DNA of 64,000 bases, taken from Streptomyces himalayensis subsp. himalayensis. GTDB taxonomy: Bacteria; Actinomycetota; Actinomycetes; Streptomycetales; Streptomycetaceae. The stretch covers positions 124,001 to 188,000 of the forward strand of contig NZ_JACEHE010000007.1 in the NCBI RefSeq assembly GCF_013778455.1. The letters are read 5' to 3'. A program made the translations under genes and the position numbers. Under the pieces are notes generated by a model. That model saw nothing but the letters and a program-made list of their open reading frames with translations. It made no database searches and was not told the DNA's origin. Position 1 is the stretch's first letter; each line of letters starts with the position of its first letter. Positions 9,850 through 17,806 of this stretch are shown here, piece by piece.

Positions 9850-11037
9850 ATGGACACCGACATCGACGACGACACCGTACGAAGGGCCCCGGCGACCGGG
9901 CCCAGGGCCTACCGAGCGCTGGCCACCGAAGCCGTCCACGCCGGCCGCGACGACCTCGCCGGGCTCGGCCTGCACGCGCCCCCGATCGATCTGTCCACCA
10001 CCTACCCGTCGTACGACAGCCGTGGCGAGGCCGCCCGCATCGACGCGTTCGCCGCCGACGGCACCGAGCCGTCCGGTACGCCGGTCTACGGGCGTCTCGG
10101 CAATCCGACCGTCGCCCGCTTCGAGACGGCACTCGCACGGCTGGAGGGCACCGAGAGCGCGGTCGCCTTCGCCAGCGGCATGGCCGCCCTCACCGCGGTG
10201 CTGCTCGTACGCAACTCCGTCGGCCTTCGCCATGTGGTCGCCGTGCGCCCGCTGTACGGCTGCAGCGACCACCTGCTGTCGGCCGGGCTGCTGGGCTCGG
10301 AGGTCACCTGGACCGACCCGGCCGGAATCGCGGACGCCCTGCGGCCGGACACCGGGCTCGTACTCGTCGAGTCACCCGCGAACCCGACGCTGGCCGAGAT
10401 CGACCTGCGTGCCGTCGCGCACGACTGCGGCTCCGTGCCGCTGCTCGCCGACAACACGTTCGCCACACCGGTGCTGCAACGGCCCGCCGAGTCCGGGGCC
10501 CGGCTGGTGCTGCACAGCGCCACCAAGTATCTGGGCGGGCACGGGGACGTGCTCGGCGGAGTGGTGGCCTGCGACGAGGAGTTCGGGCGCCGCCTGCGGC
10601 AGGTGCGGTTCGCCACGGGCGGCGTACTGCATCCGCTGGCCGGCTATCTGCTGCTGCGGGGGCTCGCGACGCTGCCGGTACGCGTGCGTGCGGCATCGGC
10701 GACGGCGGCAGAACTGGCATGCAGGCTCGCCGCCGACCCGCGCGTCGCGCGTGTCCACTACCCGCGCCTTGGCGGTGCCATGGTCGCCTTCGAGGTACGG
10801 GACGACCCGCATGAGGTGATCGCCGGGGTACGGCTGATCACCCCTGCCGTCAGCCTGGGCAGCGTCGACACGCTCATCCAGCACCCCGCGTCCATCAGCC
10901 ATCGGATCGTGGCTGCCGAAGACCGCCGGTCGTGCGGAGTCAGCGACCGGCTGCTGCGCCTGTCGGTCGGCCTCGAGGACGTCGACGACCTGTGGCACGA
11001 CCTGGATCATGCGCTGGATGGGGCCCGGGGCGCGTGA
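9850..11037 (+). CDS. Cys/Met metabolism PLP-dependent enzyme (trans-sulfuration family)
   Basis: This 395-residue fold-type I PLP enzyme resembles cystathionine gamma-synthase/lyase and methionine gamma-lyase. Landmarks are STTYPSYD, the substrate loop PVYGRLGNPT, the PLP-binding FASGMAAL, LADNTFATPVLQRP and the Schiff-base lysine K226 in SATKYLGGHGD, then the LRLSVGLED end. Between VHYPRL and GGAMVAFEV the usual 12-20 residue connector (H-x(4)-RQ...G) is missing. That region lines the active-site domain interface, so substrate choice may be altered. I start at ATG 9850. The divergent Lrp gene is the likely regulator. Lyase versus synthase cannot be decided from sequence alone. Confidence 0.85.
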   Translation: MDTDIDDDTVRRAPATGPRAYRALATEAVHAGRDDLAGLGLHAPPIDLSTTYPSYDSRGEAARIDAFAADGTEPSGTPVYGRLGNPTVARFETALARLEGTESAVAFASGMAALTAVLLVRNSVGLRHVVAVRPLYGCSDHLLSAGLLGSEVTWTDPAGIADALRPDTGLVLVESPANPTLAEIDLRAVAHDCGSVPLLADNTFATPVLQRPAESGARLVLHSATKYLGGHGDVLGGVVACDEEFGRRLRQVRFATGGVLHPLAGYLLLRGLATLPVRVRAASATAAELACRLAADPRVARVHYPRLGGAMVAFEVRDDPHEVIAGVRLITPAVSLGSVDTLIQHPASISHRIVAAEDRRSCGVSDRLLRLSVGLEDVDDLWHDLDHALDGARGA

Positions 11038-11041
11038 ACGG

Positions 11042-11077
11042 CTGGGCGGGGCGGCCTCGTCCGGCCGCCCCGCCCAG
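11042..11077. terminator. Bidirectional hairpin terminator
   Basis: A perfect 15-bp inverted repeat (CTGGGCGGGGCGGCC, loop TCGTCC, then its complement) sits in the 73-bp gap between two convergent genes. There is no T-run, which is common for Streptomyces terminators. Confidence 0.8.
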
Positions 11078-11110
11078 GTCCAGCGGTCGCTCCTGGTCGC
11101 GCCGGTCCCG

Positions 11111-12589
11111 TCAGTCCTGCCGGTCCCGTGCGAACTGGCGGTCCTGGCCGACACCGCTCCGGTGGTCGTACGGCAGACGCGAACGCACCGGCGTCGCGTC
11201 GAGGCGGGCCGTGATCACCAGCGTGCCCTCCTCGATCTGGTAGTCGAGGGGCAGACCGAGGCCGCGCATGGCGGCGACCATCCCCGTGTTGGAGGCCTGC
11301 GTCACCGCGTACACGCTCTCGGCACCCGCCTCGACGGCCATCGTGATCAGACGGCCGAGGAGTTCGCTGCCGATGCCGTGGCGCTGCCACTCGTCCTCGA
11401 CGAGCAGTGCGACCTCGGTCTCGTCGCCGTCCCACAGGAGATGGCCGAGGGCGACGATGCGGCCGGTGTCGGACTGGACGGCGAGGGTGCGGCCGAAGCG
11501 GGGGCTGAGCAGGTGGCCCAGGTAGCGGTCGGCGTCGGGGACAGGGCCGTGGTACCGCATGCTCAGGGTGCGCTTGGAGCACCGCTCGTGCATGTCCTTG
11601 GCGGCCTCCAGATCGGCGGTGTCGGCCCTGCGTACCGTTATGGCGCTGCCCTGCGGCAGCGTCAGCACGTCCTTGCTGCGCGGCATGCGCGGGCCCAGCC
11701 GGGTGTCCAGCTCGACGAGCGCACGGGCGCGCGCGAACTCGGCCGGCGTGAAGGGCAGATACGGCCGCTCAACCGTGATCACACCGCCTTCGGGCGCCCG
11801 CAGCCGCATCACCGTGTCCTCGAGAGCGCCCTCGACAGGAGCGCTGTTCTCGCCGCCGCGGTCGTCCGGGGCCGCGGGCAGTGAGCGGATCGTGCACCGG
11901 CCGAGCAACTGGCGGAGTGCCAGCGGCAGTTCGGCGCCGTCCAGTGCGGTGCGCGTGGCCAGGCTCAGGACGCGTGTCGGCGCGTCCACCAGGTCGTGGG
12001 CGTCCGCCCGTTCGATCCAGATGCCGGTGCCGCCCGCGTGGGAGATGGCGCGGGTAACCTCGCCGGCGGGCAGCTCGGCGGGGGCGCGCAGCAGGAACTC
12101 GTCGACGGTGCCCTCGGCCAGCGGATGCGTCTGCAGGCTCAGGATGTCGACCTGGTGGTGGGCGAGCGCGGTGCACAGCGCGGCCAGCGAACCGGGCTCG
12201 TCACGGACGGTGGTCCGCATCCGCCACAGCGTCGTCGCGTCGGCGGACGGTGCCGCGGCGGTGGACAGCCCCGTGGCGGCCGCCGCTCCGGTTGCTGACG
12301 GCCCGGCCTGCTCGGCGGCGACGAGCGGCGGGGCGCCGGTATCGGTCCTGGGCGGAGCGTGACCGTGGCGTCGTGACCACCATGTGTGGAACGCGGCCGT
12401 GGCGATCAGCGCCACGGCCGAGACCGCGAGCAGGGCGGGGCCGTCGGGCCCGTGCCCGACCAGGTTCGCCACGGCGTCGGCCACCGCGACGGCCGTGAAC
12501 AGTGCCGCCAGTTCGACCACGTCCCGCCGCCAGTGGTGTACGGGACGACCGTGCTTGGCACGGGTTACGTCAGACATCTCTCGCTTCAT
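11111..12589 (-). CDS. Membrane-anchored ACT-GNAT protein (putative N-acetyltransferase)
   Basis: This 492-residue protein has three parts. Two predicted membrane helices (about 29-48 and 52-72) are followed by a flexible Ala/Pro linker. An ACT-like ligand-binding domain comes next (about 122-190: TTVRDEPGSLAALCTALAHHQVDILS). The C-terminal GNAT acetyltransferase domain (about 330-480) has VALLVEDEWQRHGIGSELL, the acetyl-CoA R-x-x-G-x-G/A loop. An amino acid sensed by ACT may control acetylation of a protein or metabolite at the membrane, which is inference. ATG 12577 (MSDVTRAK) is an alternative start. It lies 31 bp downstream of phoD on the same strand and could be co-transcribed with it. 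Confidence 0.8.
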   Translation of the reverse strand: MKREMSDVTRAKHGRPVHHWRRDVVELAALFTAVAVADAVANLVGHGPDGPALLAVSAVALIATAAFHTWWSRRHGHAPPRTDTGAPPLVAAEQAGPSATGAAAATGLSTAAAPSADATTLWRMRTTVRDEPGSLAALCTALAHHQVDILSLQTHPLAEGTVDEFLLRAPAELPAGEVTRAISHAGGTGIWIERADAHDLVDAPTRVLSLATRTALDGAELPLALRQLLGRCTIRSLPAAPDDRGGENSAPVEGALEDTVMRLRAPEGGVITVERPYLPFTPAEFARARALVELDTRLGPRMPRSKDVLTLPQGSAITVRRADTADLEAAKDMHERCSKRTLSMRYHGPVPDADRYLGHLLSPRFGRTLAVQSDTGRIVALGHLLWDGDETEVALLVEDEWQRHGIGSELLGRLITMAVEAGAESVYAVTQASNTGMVAAMRGLGLPLDYQIEEGTLVITARLDATPVRSRLPYDHRSGVGQDRQFARDRQD

Positions 12590-12620
12590 GCATCCACTGT
12601 GAAGGAAGGGTGTTGCGTGA

Positions 12621-14315
12621 TCACGAACGAACTGTGACCGACGGGTAAAGCGAGAACTGTCCTTTTTGCAGTGATTTCACATTCAATGGTTGTCTGCAGC
12701 GAAGCCCCAGGTCAGGACAGTGTGCGGCGGTGCGGGCGTCGAGGACGGGCCCCGGCTGCAGCACCTTGGTGAACAGCACCGAACCACCCGTGGCCCTCAG
12801 CCGGACCGTCAACTCGCCGCTCTCACCGTCGATGTCGACCTCGCCGAAGTACTGCGGCGACTCCATCGGCGACACGTTCGCCTTTGTGGGCGCCTGCACG
12901 AAGACCCGGTCGGGCCCGAAGGTGTTGTCCAGCGCGTTCGCGGGGAAGCCGCCCGCCGCCAGCGGACCGGAGACGAACTCCCAGAACGGCTCGAAGTCCT
13001 GGAAGGCCGCACGCGACGGGTCGTAGTGCTGCGCGGACGTGTAGTGCACGTCCGCGGTCAGCCACACCGTGCCGGTGATCCGGCGGTACTTGATGAACCG
13101 CAGCAGTTCGGCGATCTGCAGCTCACGGCCGAGCGGCGCGCCCGGGTCGCCCTGTGCGACGGCCTCGATGTCCGTCGCACCGTCGGGCACGACCAGGCCG
13201 AGCGGCATGTCGGCGGCGATCACCTTCCACACCGCGCGGGAACGCGACAGCTCCTGCTTCAGCCAGGCCAGCTGCTCCGCGCCCAGGATGCCGGTGGTGT
13301 CGTCGGTCTGGCGGCCGGGCGAGTTGGCGTTGCGGTAGGTACGCATGTCCAGTACGAAGACGTCCAGCAGCGGACCGTGGTGGACGACCCGGTGGACCCG
13401 GCCGTCCTCGCCCGTCGAGGGCAGCGTGGAGATCGGGAAGTACTCGCTGAAGGCCTGGCGGGCGCGGGTGGCCAGCGTGTCGACGTCCTTCACCGTGTAG
13501 CGGCTGTCGGTCAGGATCTCGCCCGGGTACCAGTTGTTGACGACCTCGTGGTCGTCCCACTGGGCGATCGTCGGCACCTGCGCATTGAACCGGCGCACGT
13601 TCTCGTCGAGAAGCGGGTAGCGGAAGTTGCCCCGGTACTCGGCGAGCGTCTCCGCGACCTTGGACTTCTCCTCGGTGGTGACGTTCCGCCAGGTGCGGCC
13701 GTCGGGCAGCGTCACCGTCGACGACAGCGGCCCGTCCGCGTAGATGGAGTCACCGCTGCACAGGAAGAAGTCCGGGTTCAGCCGGCGCATCTCCTCGTAC
13801 GCGTAGAGGCCGCCGATGTCCGGGTTGATGCCCCAGCCCTGCCCCACGATGTCGCCGGACCACAGGAACCGCACTCCCTCGCGCCGCTTGGCGGGCGCGG
13901 TGCGGAAGGTGCCGAGGACCGGCTCACCGGTGCGGCGGTAGTCCTCGGGGTCGGCCAGCGTCACGCGGTAGTGGATCTGCTCGCCGGGCGGCAGGCCGCG
14001 CAGCGGGACCGTGCCCGTGAAGTCCGTGTCCGGGCCGAGGAGAGGGCCCTGCCATCTGCGCGGATTGCGGAAGGACTCCGTGGCGGCGGTCTCCACGATC
14101 ATCCGCGCGGGCCGGTCGGAACGCACCCACACCAGGCCCGAGGAGGTGGTCACATCGCCCGCCTGCACGCCCCATGCGGCACGCGGTCGGCCCGACAGCG
14201 CCTGGGCGGGGACCGCGGCCGCCAGGGCGCCCGCGGTGGGCAGGGCCAGCGCGGCGGACGCCGCGAGGGAGCCGCGCAGTACGGAGCGCCGGCCGGGGGA
14301 CGGGTTGTGGGACAT
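12621..14315 (-). CDS. phoD: Secreted alkaline phosphatase/phosphodiesterase PhoD
   Basis: This PhoD-type Ca2+/Fe3+-dependent phosphatase (564 residues) releases phosphate from esters outside the cell. A Tat signal with RR at 9-10 and a hydrophobic run ASAALALPTAGALAAAVPAQA precedes an N-terminal Ig-like domain (AWGVQAGDVTTSSGLVWVRS). The metallo-core follows: WSGDIVGQGWGI, CSGDSIYADG, QWDDHEVVNNW, VLDMRTYR and WLTADVHYT. I start at ATG 14315, 7 nt after GGAGG; the open frame runs further up only by chance. About 40 C-terminal residues after VLFTKVLQPG look like a read-on tail rather than part of the family. A PHO box lies about 65 bp upstream, so induction by PhoP on phosphate starvation is expected. 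Confidence 0.9.
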   Translation of the reverse strand: MSHNPSPGRRSVLRGSLAASAALALPTAGALAAAVPAQALSGRPRAAWGVQAGDVTTSSGLVWVRSDRPARMIVETAATESFRNPRRWQGPLLGPDTDFTGTVPLRGLPPGEQIHYRVTLADPEDYRRTGEPVLGTFRTAPAKRREGVRFLWSGDIVGQGWGINPDIGGLYAYEEMRRLNPDFFLCSGDSIYADGPLSSTVTLPDGRTWRNVTTEEKSKVAETLAEYRGNFRYPLLDENVRRFNAQVPTIAQWDDHEVVNNWYPGEILTDSRYTVKDVDTLATRARQAFSEYFPISTLPSTGEDGRVHRVVHHGPLLDVFVLDMRTYRNANSPGRQTDDTTGILGAEQLAWLKQELSRSRAVWKVIAADMPLGLVVPDGATDIEAVAQGDPGAPLGRELQIAELLRFIKYRRITGTVWLTADVHYTSAQHYDPSRAAFQDFEPFWEFVSGPLAAGGFPANALDNTFGPDRVFVQAPTKANVSPMESPQYFGEVDIDGESGELTVRLRATGGSVLFTKVLQPGPVLDARTAAHCPDLGLRCRQPLNVKSLQKGQFSLYPSVTVRS

Positions 14316-14378
14316 GGATGGCCTCCAGTGACGGGTCGGACCAAGATGCGATGCCACAACTACTCGTGCGCCGCAGCG

Positions 14379-14400
14379 CACACACAAACCCCAAGTGAAC
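14379..14400 (-). promoter_or_regulatory. PHO box (PhoP-binding direct repeats) upstream of phoD
   Basis: On the minus strand two 11-bp direct repeat units abut: GTTCACTTGGG and GTTTGTGTGTG. The first fits the Streptomyces PHO consensus (GG/TTCAYYYRG/CG) at every position and the second at about 7 of 11, the usual strong/weak pair. It lies 64-85 nt before the phoD start. Confidence 0.72.
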
Positions 14401-14463
14401 AACTGGCCGTAGGCACAGGGGAACCGGACACGCGGAGATCGACGCGCGCCGGTCAAACACCGG

Positions 14464-14486
14464 ACGGGCTGGAAAATCCAGCCCGT
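14464..14486 (-). terminator. Hairpin terminator after alpha/beta hydrolase gene
   Basis: A perfect 10-bp stem ACGGGCTGGA / TCCAGCCCGT with an AAA loop lies 48 bp beyond the hydrolase stop and before the phoD PHO box, so it should insulate phoD. Its left arm is part of a dispersed CCGGACGGGCTG repeat also seen at 56113-56130. Confidence 0.75.
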
Positions 14487-14533
14487 TCGGTGGGATTTCG
14501 CAGTTTTGCGGGGGCGAGACGAGCCGGAAGGGC

Positions 14534-15364
14534 TCAGCGGCTCGTGTCGAGGACGATCCGGGCCACGAGCGCGGGGTCGTCGTTCATCGGGACGTGTCCG
14601 CATCCGGGCAGCCGCACCAGCCGCGCGCCGGGGATGACGCGCTTGGCGCGGACTCCCTGGCGGTGCAGCAGCAGGCGGTCCCGGGTACCCCAGGCGACGG
14701 TGACCGGGACTCCTGGAACGTCGTCCTTGAAGAGCACCTGCCGCCCCGCCGTGAGCGTCGGGGCGAACCCGGTCGCATTGCGCAGCGCCAGGGTCTCGGC
14801 GACCACGGCCTCGGCCGAACGGCGGCCCGGGCGCGCGTAGATGGTGCTGGTCAGGGCGGCACGCCCGGCCGCCGTGCGCGAGAGCCGTTCGATCAGCGGC
14901 ACCGGCAGCAGCCGTGCCCCCTGCCGCATGGCGAGCAGCGTGCTGAAGGCGTACCGGCGCTCGGCCTCCGTCCAGAACCCCGCGGGCGCCAGCGCCGTGA
15001 CGGACCGTACGAGCTTCTCGCGGCCCAACTCGAGGGCCAGCAGCCCGCCCAGCGAATTGCCTGCGACATGCGGGCGCTCGATCTCCAGCGCCTCGCAGAG
15101 CGAGCCGAGTGCGGGCACCACCGTCGACAGGTCGTAGGCCAGCCCGTCGGGCAGCGCGGGGGACTCGCCGAAGCCGGGCAGGTCGACCGCTATGACGTCG
15201 CGCTCGGTCGCCAGGATGTCGATCACCGGGTCCCACGCCTGGCGGTGGTGGCCGATGCCGTGCAGGAGGAGGAGCGGCTCACCCGCGCCCACGCGTGTGT
15301 AGGCGAGGGACACCGTTTGGGGGCCGTGGGGGGATTCGACCGGGAAGGAGACCGTTTCGGCCAT
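14534..15364 (-). CDS. Alpha/beta-fold hydrolase
   Basis: This 276-residue alpha/beta hydrolase has an oxyanion HG (LLLLHGIGHHRQAW), the nucleophile elbow G-N-S-L-G-G with catalytic Ser, an acid in GTRDRLLL, and a C-terminal catalytic His in PGCGHVPMNDDP. The Asn at the first elbow X, next to the Ser, is common in esterase/haloperoxidase-like members. I start at ATG 15364, 8 nt after GAGGAG. It is divergent from an ECF41 sigma factor gene (209-bp gap); ECF41 sigmas often control a neighbouring oxidoreductase or hydrolase, so it is a candidate target. The substrate is unknown. Confidence 0.87.
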   Translation of the reverse strand: MAETVSFPVESPHGPQTVSLAYTRVGAGEPLLLLHGIGHHRQAWDPVIDILATERDVIAVDLPGFGESPALPDGLAYDLSTVVPALGSLCEALEIERPHVAGNSLGGLLALELGREKLVRSVTALAPAGFWTEAERRYAFSTLLAMRQGARLLPVPLIERLSRTAAGRAALTSTIYARPGRRSAEAVVAETLALRNATGFAPTLTAGRQVLFKDDVPGVPVTVAWGTRDRLLLHRQGVRAKRVIPGARLVRLPGCGHVPMNDDPALVARIVLDTSR

Positions 15365-15573
15365 ATTGCTGACTCCTCGTCTGGGGACGCACCGGGATCT
15401 CGTGTGCCCAGGCGTCATCGGCCCGTTGGGGACCGCGTGAAGCGCCGACGCGTAGACAGCTTGTCAGCAAAGGCTACTGGCGGGTAGTCCTCGTTCGAGG
15501 TTTTGTGGCGGGATGCCGCTGTGGGGAGGACGCGTTCCTGGACAGGACCGGACCGGTCCGCTGGGATGGGGGC

Positions 15574-16458
15574 GTGGCAACCGACACCGCGACCGATGCC
15601 TTCGTAGAACACAGGCCCGTGCTGATGGGAGTCGCCTACCGCATGCTCGGCCGCGTGGCCGACGCGGAGGACGTCGTCCAGGAGGCATGGCTGCGCTGGT
15701 CCTCCGACGATCGGGCGGACGTGCGCGAGCCACGCAGTTATCTGGTGCGGATCACCACGCGCCTGGCCCTCGACCGGCTGCGCCATGTCCGGTCCCGGCG
15801 CGAGACGTACGTGGGGCCTTGGCTGCCCGAGCCCCTGGTGACGGACTTCGGCCCGACCGTCGCGGACACCGCGGAACGGGCCGTGCTCGCCGACTCCGTG
15901 TCGTTCGCCGTCCTCGTCGTCCTGGAGTCCCTGTCACCTCTGGAGCGCGCGGTGTTCGTCCTGCGGGAGGCCTTCGGATTCCCGTTCGCCGAGATCGCCG
16001 CCACGCTCGACCGCAGCGAGTCCGCGGTGCGGCAGCTGGCGGCCCGGGCGCGCAGGCACGTCGACGAGCGCAGGCCGCGCTACGACGTGGACCCCGCCGA
16101 GCGGCGCGACCTCACCGAGCGGTTCCTGGCCGCGGCGGCGGGCGGCGACCTGGAGGGGCTGATGTCCCTGCTGGCACCCGGCGTACAGCTGGTGGGCGAC
16201 AGCGGCGGCAAGTCCAAGGCGCCCCTGCGCGTCATCGAGTCGGCCGACAAGGTGGGCCGCTTCCTCGCCGCGGTGGGCCGCGAGGGGATCCCGGATCTGG
16301 AGATCCGCTTCCTGGAGATCAACGGCGGCCCGGCGGCGCTTGTCCTGTCGGGCGGCAAGCCCGACACGGTCTTCCAGCTCGAGGTGGCCGACGGGCGGAT
16401 CCAGCGTGTCTACGTGGTGCGCAACCCGGACAAGCTCGTCTCCCTCGCCTCGCAATGA
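15574..16458 (+). CDS. RNA polymerase sigma factor, ECF41/SigJ-like group
   Basis: This 294-residue ECF sigma factor has sigma2 (about 8-75: VEHRPVLMGVAYRMLGR, AEDVVQEAWLRW), the WLPEPL linker motif (83-88), sigma4 (LSPLERAVFVLREAF; AATLDRSESAVRQLAARAR) and a fused C-terminal SnoaL-like domain ending in NPDKL (284-288). The WLPEPL and NPDKL pair is diagnostic for ECF41, in which the C-terminal domain replaces an anti-sigma factor and both activates and restrains the protein. The DGGGK loop is DSGGK here. GTG 15574 follows a GGGATGGGGG ribosome site. The divergent hydrolase may be under its control. Confidence 0.9.
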   Translation: MATDTATDAFVEHRPVLMGVAYRMLGRVADAEDVVQEAWLRWSSDDRADVREPRSYLVRITTRLALDRLRHVRSRRETYVGPWLPEPLVTDFGPTVADTAERAVLADSVSFAVLVVLESLSPLERAVFVLREAFGFPFAEIAATLDRSESAVRQLAARARRHVDERRPRYDVDPAERRDLTERFLAAAAGGDLEGLMSLLAPGVQLVGDSGGKSKAPLRVIESADKVGRFLAAVGREGIPDLEIRFLEINGGPAALVLSGGKPDTVFQLEVADGRIQRVYVVRNPDKLVSLASQ

Positions 16459-16763
16459 TCGTCCGCCTCGCCTCGCGCTGATCGTCTGCCTGCCTCGACT
16501 CGCGCCTGATCAGTGCCCCGTGGCGTGTCCATGTCCTCTTGGCGTCGCCGTTCCGTGCTCCCGCAACCCCGCTCCACGCGCGCGTGCCGATCACGAACAG
16601 TCCGTGAACTCTCCCGTCGATCGGTCGTGCATGCCTGATGCGGATCGAGGATTGGTCTTGACCAAGGGTGGGGCCCGGCTTATCGTCGCAGGCATAGTGC
16701 AAGGACCTTTAATAAACAAGGCGCTGAAACGCCGCCGGGGACACGGCGATTGCGGAGGACAGG
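16459..16763 (+). promoter_or_regulatory. Leader and promoter of the GntR gene with dre-like operator
   Basis: The inverted repeat TTGGTCTTGACCAA (16652-16665) matches the DasR/HutC-type dre consensus at 12 of 16 positions when flanks are included. It overlaps a -35 box TTGACC (16658-16663), followed after 17 nt by a -10 box TATCGT (16681-16686). Repression by steric block at this promoter, most simply autoregulation by the GntR protein, is inferred. The first 200 bp of the gap show only loose repeats of GATCGTCCGCCTCGC type. Confidence 0.68.
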
Positions 16764-17525
16764 GTGGGGACCACTCAGCTGGAAACAGTGCCGGAGCCGA
16801 AGTACTGGCACCTCAAGACCGTGCTCAGTGAGGCACTCGACGCCGAGTTCTCGGTGGGGGAGATCCTTCCGAACGAGCGCGATCTTGCCGCCCGGTTCGG
16901 GGTCGCCCGCGCCACGCTCCGGCAGGCACTCGAGCAGCTCGAGCTGGAGGGACGCCTGCAGCGCCGTCGCGGAGTCGGTACCACCGTCGCGCCGCCGCGC
17001 ATGGGTGTGGCCGTGGGGGCCGCCGAGCACGTGTGGCCGGGCGCCGTCGGTGACGTCTGGCAGCCGGCGGACTGCACCCGGTCGGTTCCGCCCGCGGCCG
17101 TGGCCCGCATCCTGGAGACCGGGGCTGACGAGACGGTGCACACGGTGCGCCGTATGCGCGTGACGCACGGCCAGCCGGTCGCCGTCGAGCTGCTCTACAT
17201 CCCCGCCTCGTCGGTGCCCGACCTCTCCGCGATCGCGGCGCCCTCCGGTCCGGCACGTGCGCGTGCCGTGCTGCGCGAGCTGCAGCGGCTCGCGCTCGAA
17301 AGCCAGGACAGTGCCGTCGAACTGGGCTCGGCCCGCGCGGACGACGCCAAGGTGCTCGACCGGCTGCCCGGCGCCCCGGTGCTCGTCGTCACGACCCGTT
17401 TCCTTGCCGAGGGCCGTACCGCCGCGGTGTCCGTGGCCACGTACCGCGCCGACACGTGCCGTCTCACCTTCGGTGACTCCGGCGGCGTCGAGATCCACCA
17501 CGATCCGGAGCGCCGCGCCTCCTGA
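16764..17525 (+). CDS. GntR-family (HutC subfamily) transcriptional regulator
   Basis: This 253-residue regulator has a GntR winged helix at about 12-78 (KTVLSEALDAEFSVGEILPNERDLAARFGVARATLRQALEQL...EGRLQRRRG, with the conserved LPxERxLA and R-x-T-x-RxAL positions) and a UTRA ligand domain at about 95-240 (VHTVRRMRVTHGQPVAVE, LSVATYRADTCRLTF). HutC-type members sense sugars, phosphosugars or small acids. GTG 16764 follows GGAGGACAG. A dre-like operator overlaps its promoter, so it is probably autoregulated or a DasR target. The ROK regulator gene downstream is convergent. Confidence 0.9.
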   Translation: MGTTQLETVPEPKYWHLKTVLSEALDAEFSVGEILPNERDLAARFGVARATLRQALEQLELEGRLQRRRGVGTTVAPPRMGVAVGAAEHVWPGAVGDVWQPADCTRSVPPAAVARILETGADETVHTVRRMRVTHGQPVAVELLYIPASSVPDLSAIAAPSGPARARAVLRELQRLALESQDSAVELGSARADDAKVLDRLPGAPVLVVTTRFLAEGRTAAVSVATYRADTCRLTFGDSGGVEIHHDPERRAS

Positions 17526-17806
17526 CGGGGACCCCGGACGCGACGGGCACGTGGCGCCTCGCTGCCGTGCCCCTTGCATTCCCGCGAGCCCCGCACCCTT
17601 GCTCCGCGGGCCGGGCTCGTAGGAGAGTCCCGCAGGCCGTGCTCCTTGGAGTCCCGCAAGGAGTACGGCACTTGTGGCCCCACAGGCCGACGGAGTCTCG
17701 CGTGGCAGGCCGCCCTGCACCGTCGGCAACGGCCTCTCGCGTTGCCGGCGGACCGCCACCGCCGCGCCGTGACCGGAGGCAGCGCCGTGCCATGACCGGA
17801 GGTCCC

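Noticed and set aside
12621..15236. A single 871-codon frame joining phoD with sequence antisense-frame to the hydrolase
   Set aside because: PhoD has its own Tat signal, ATG 14315 and GGAGG; upstream codons lie in the wrong frame of the hydrolase gene and across its terminator.
15365..15573. ECF41-type promoter (TGTCACA / CGTC) between hydrolase and sigma genes
   Set aside because: Only partial matches such as TTGTCAGC were seen; spacing and -10 do not fit well enough to claim.
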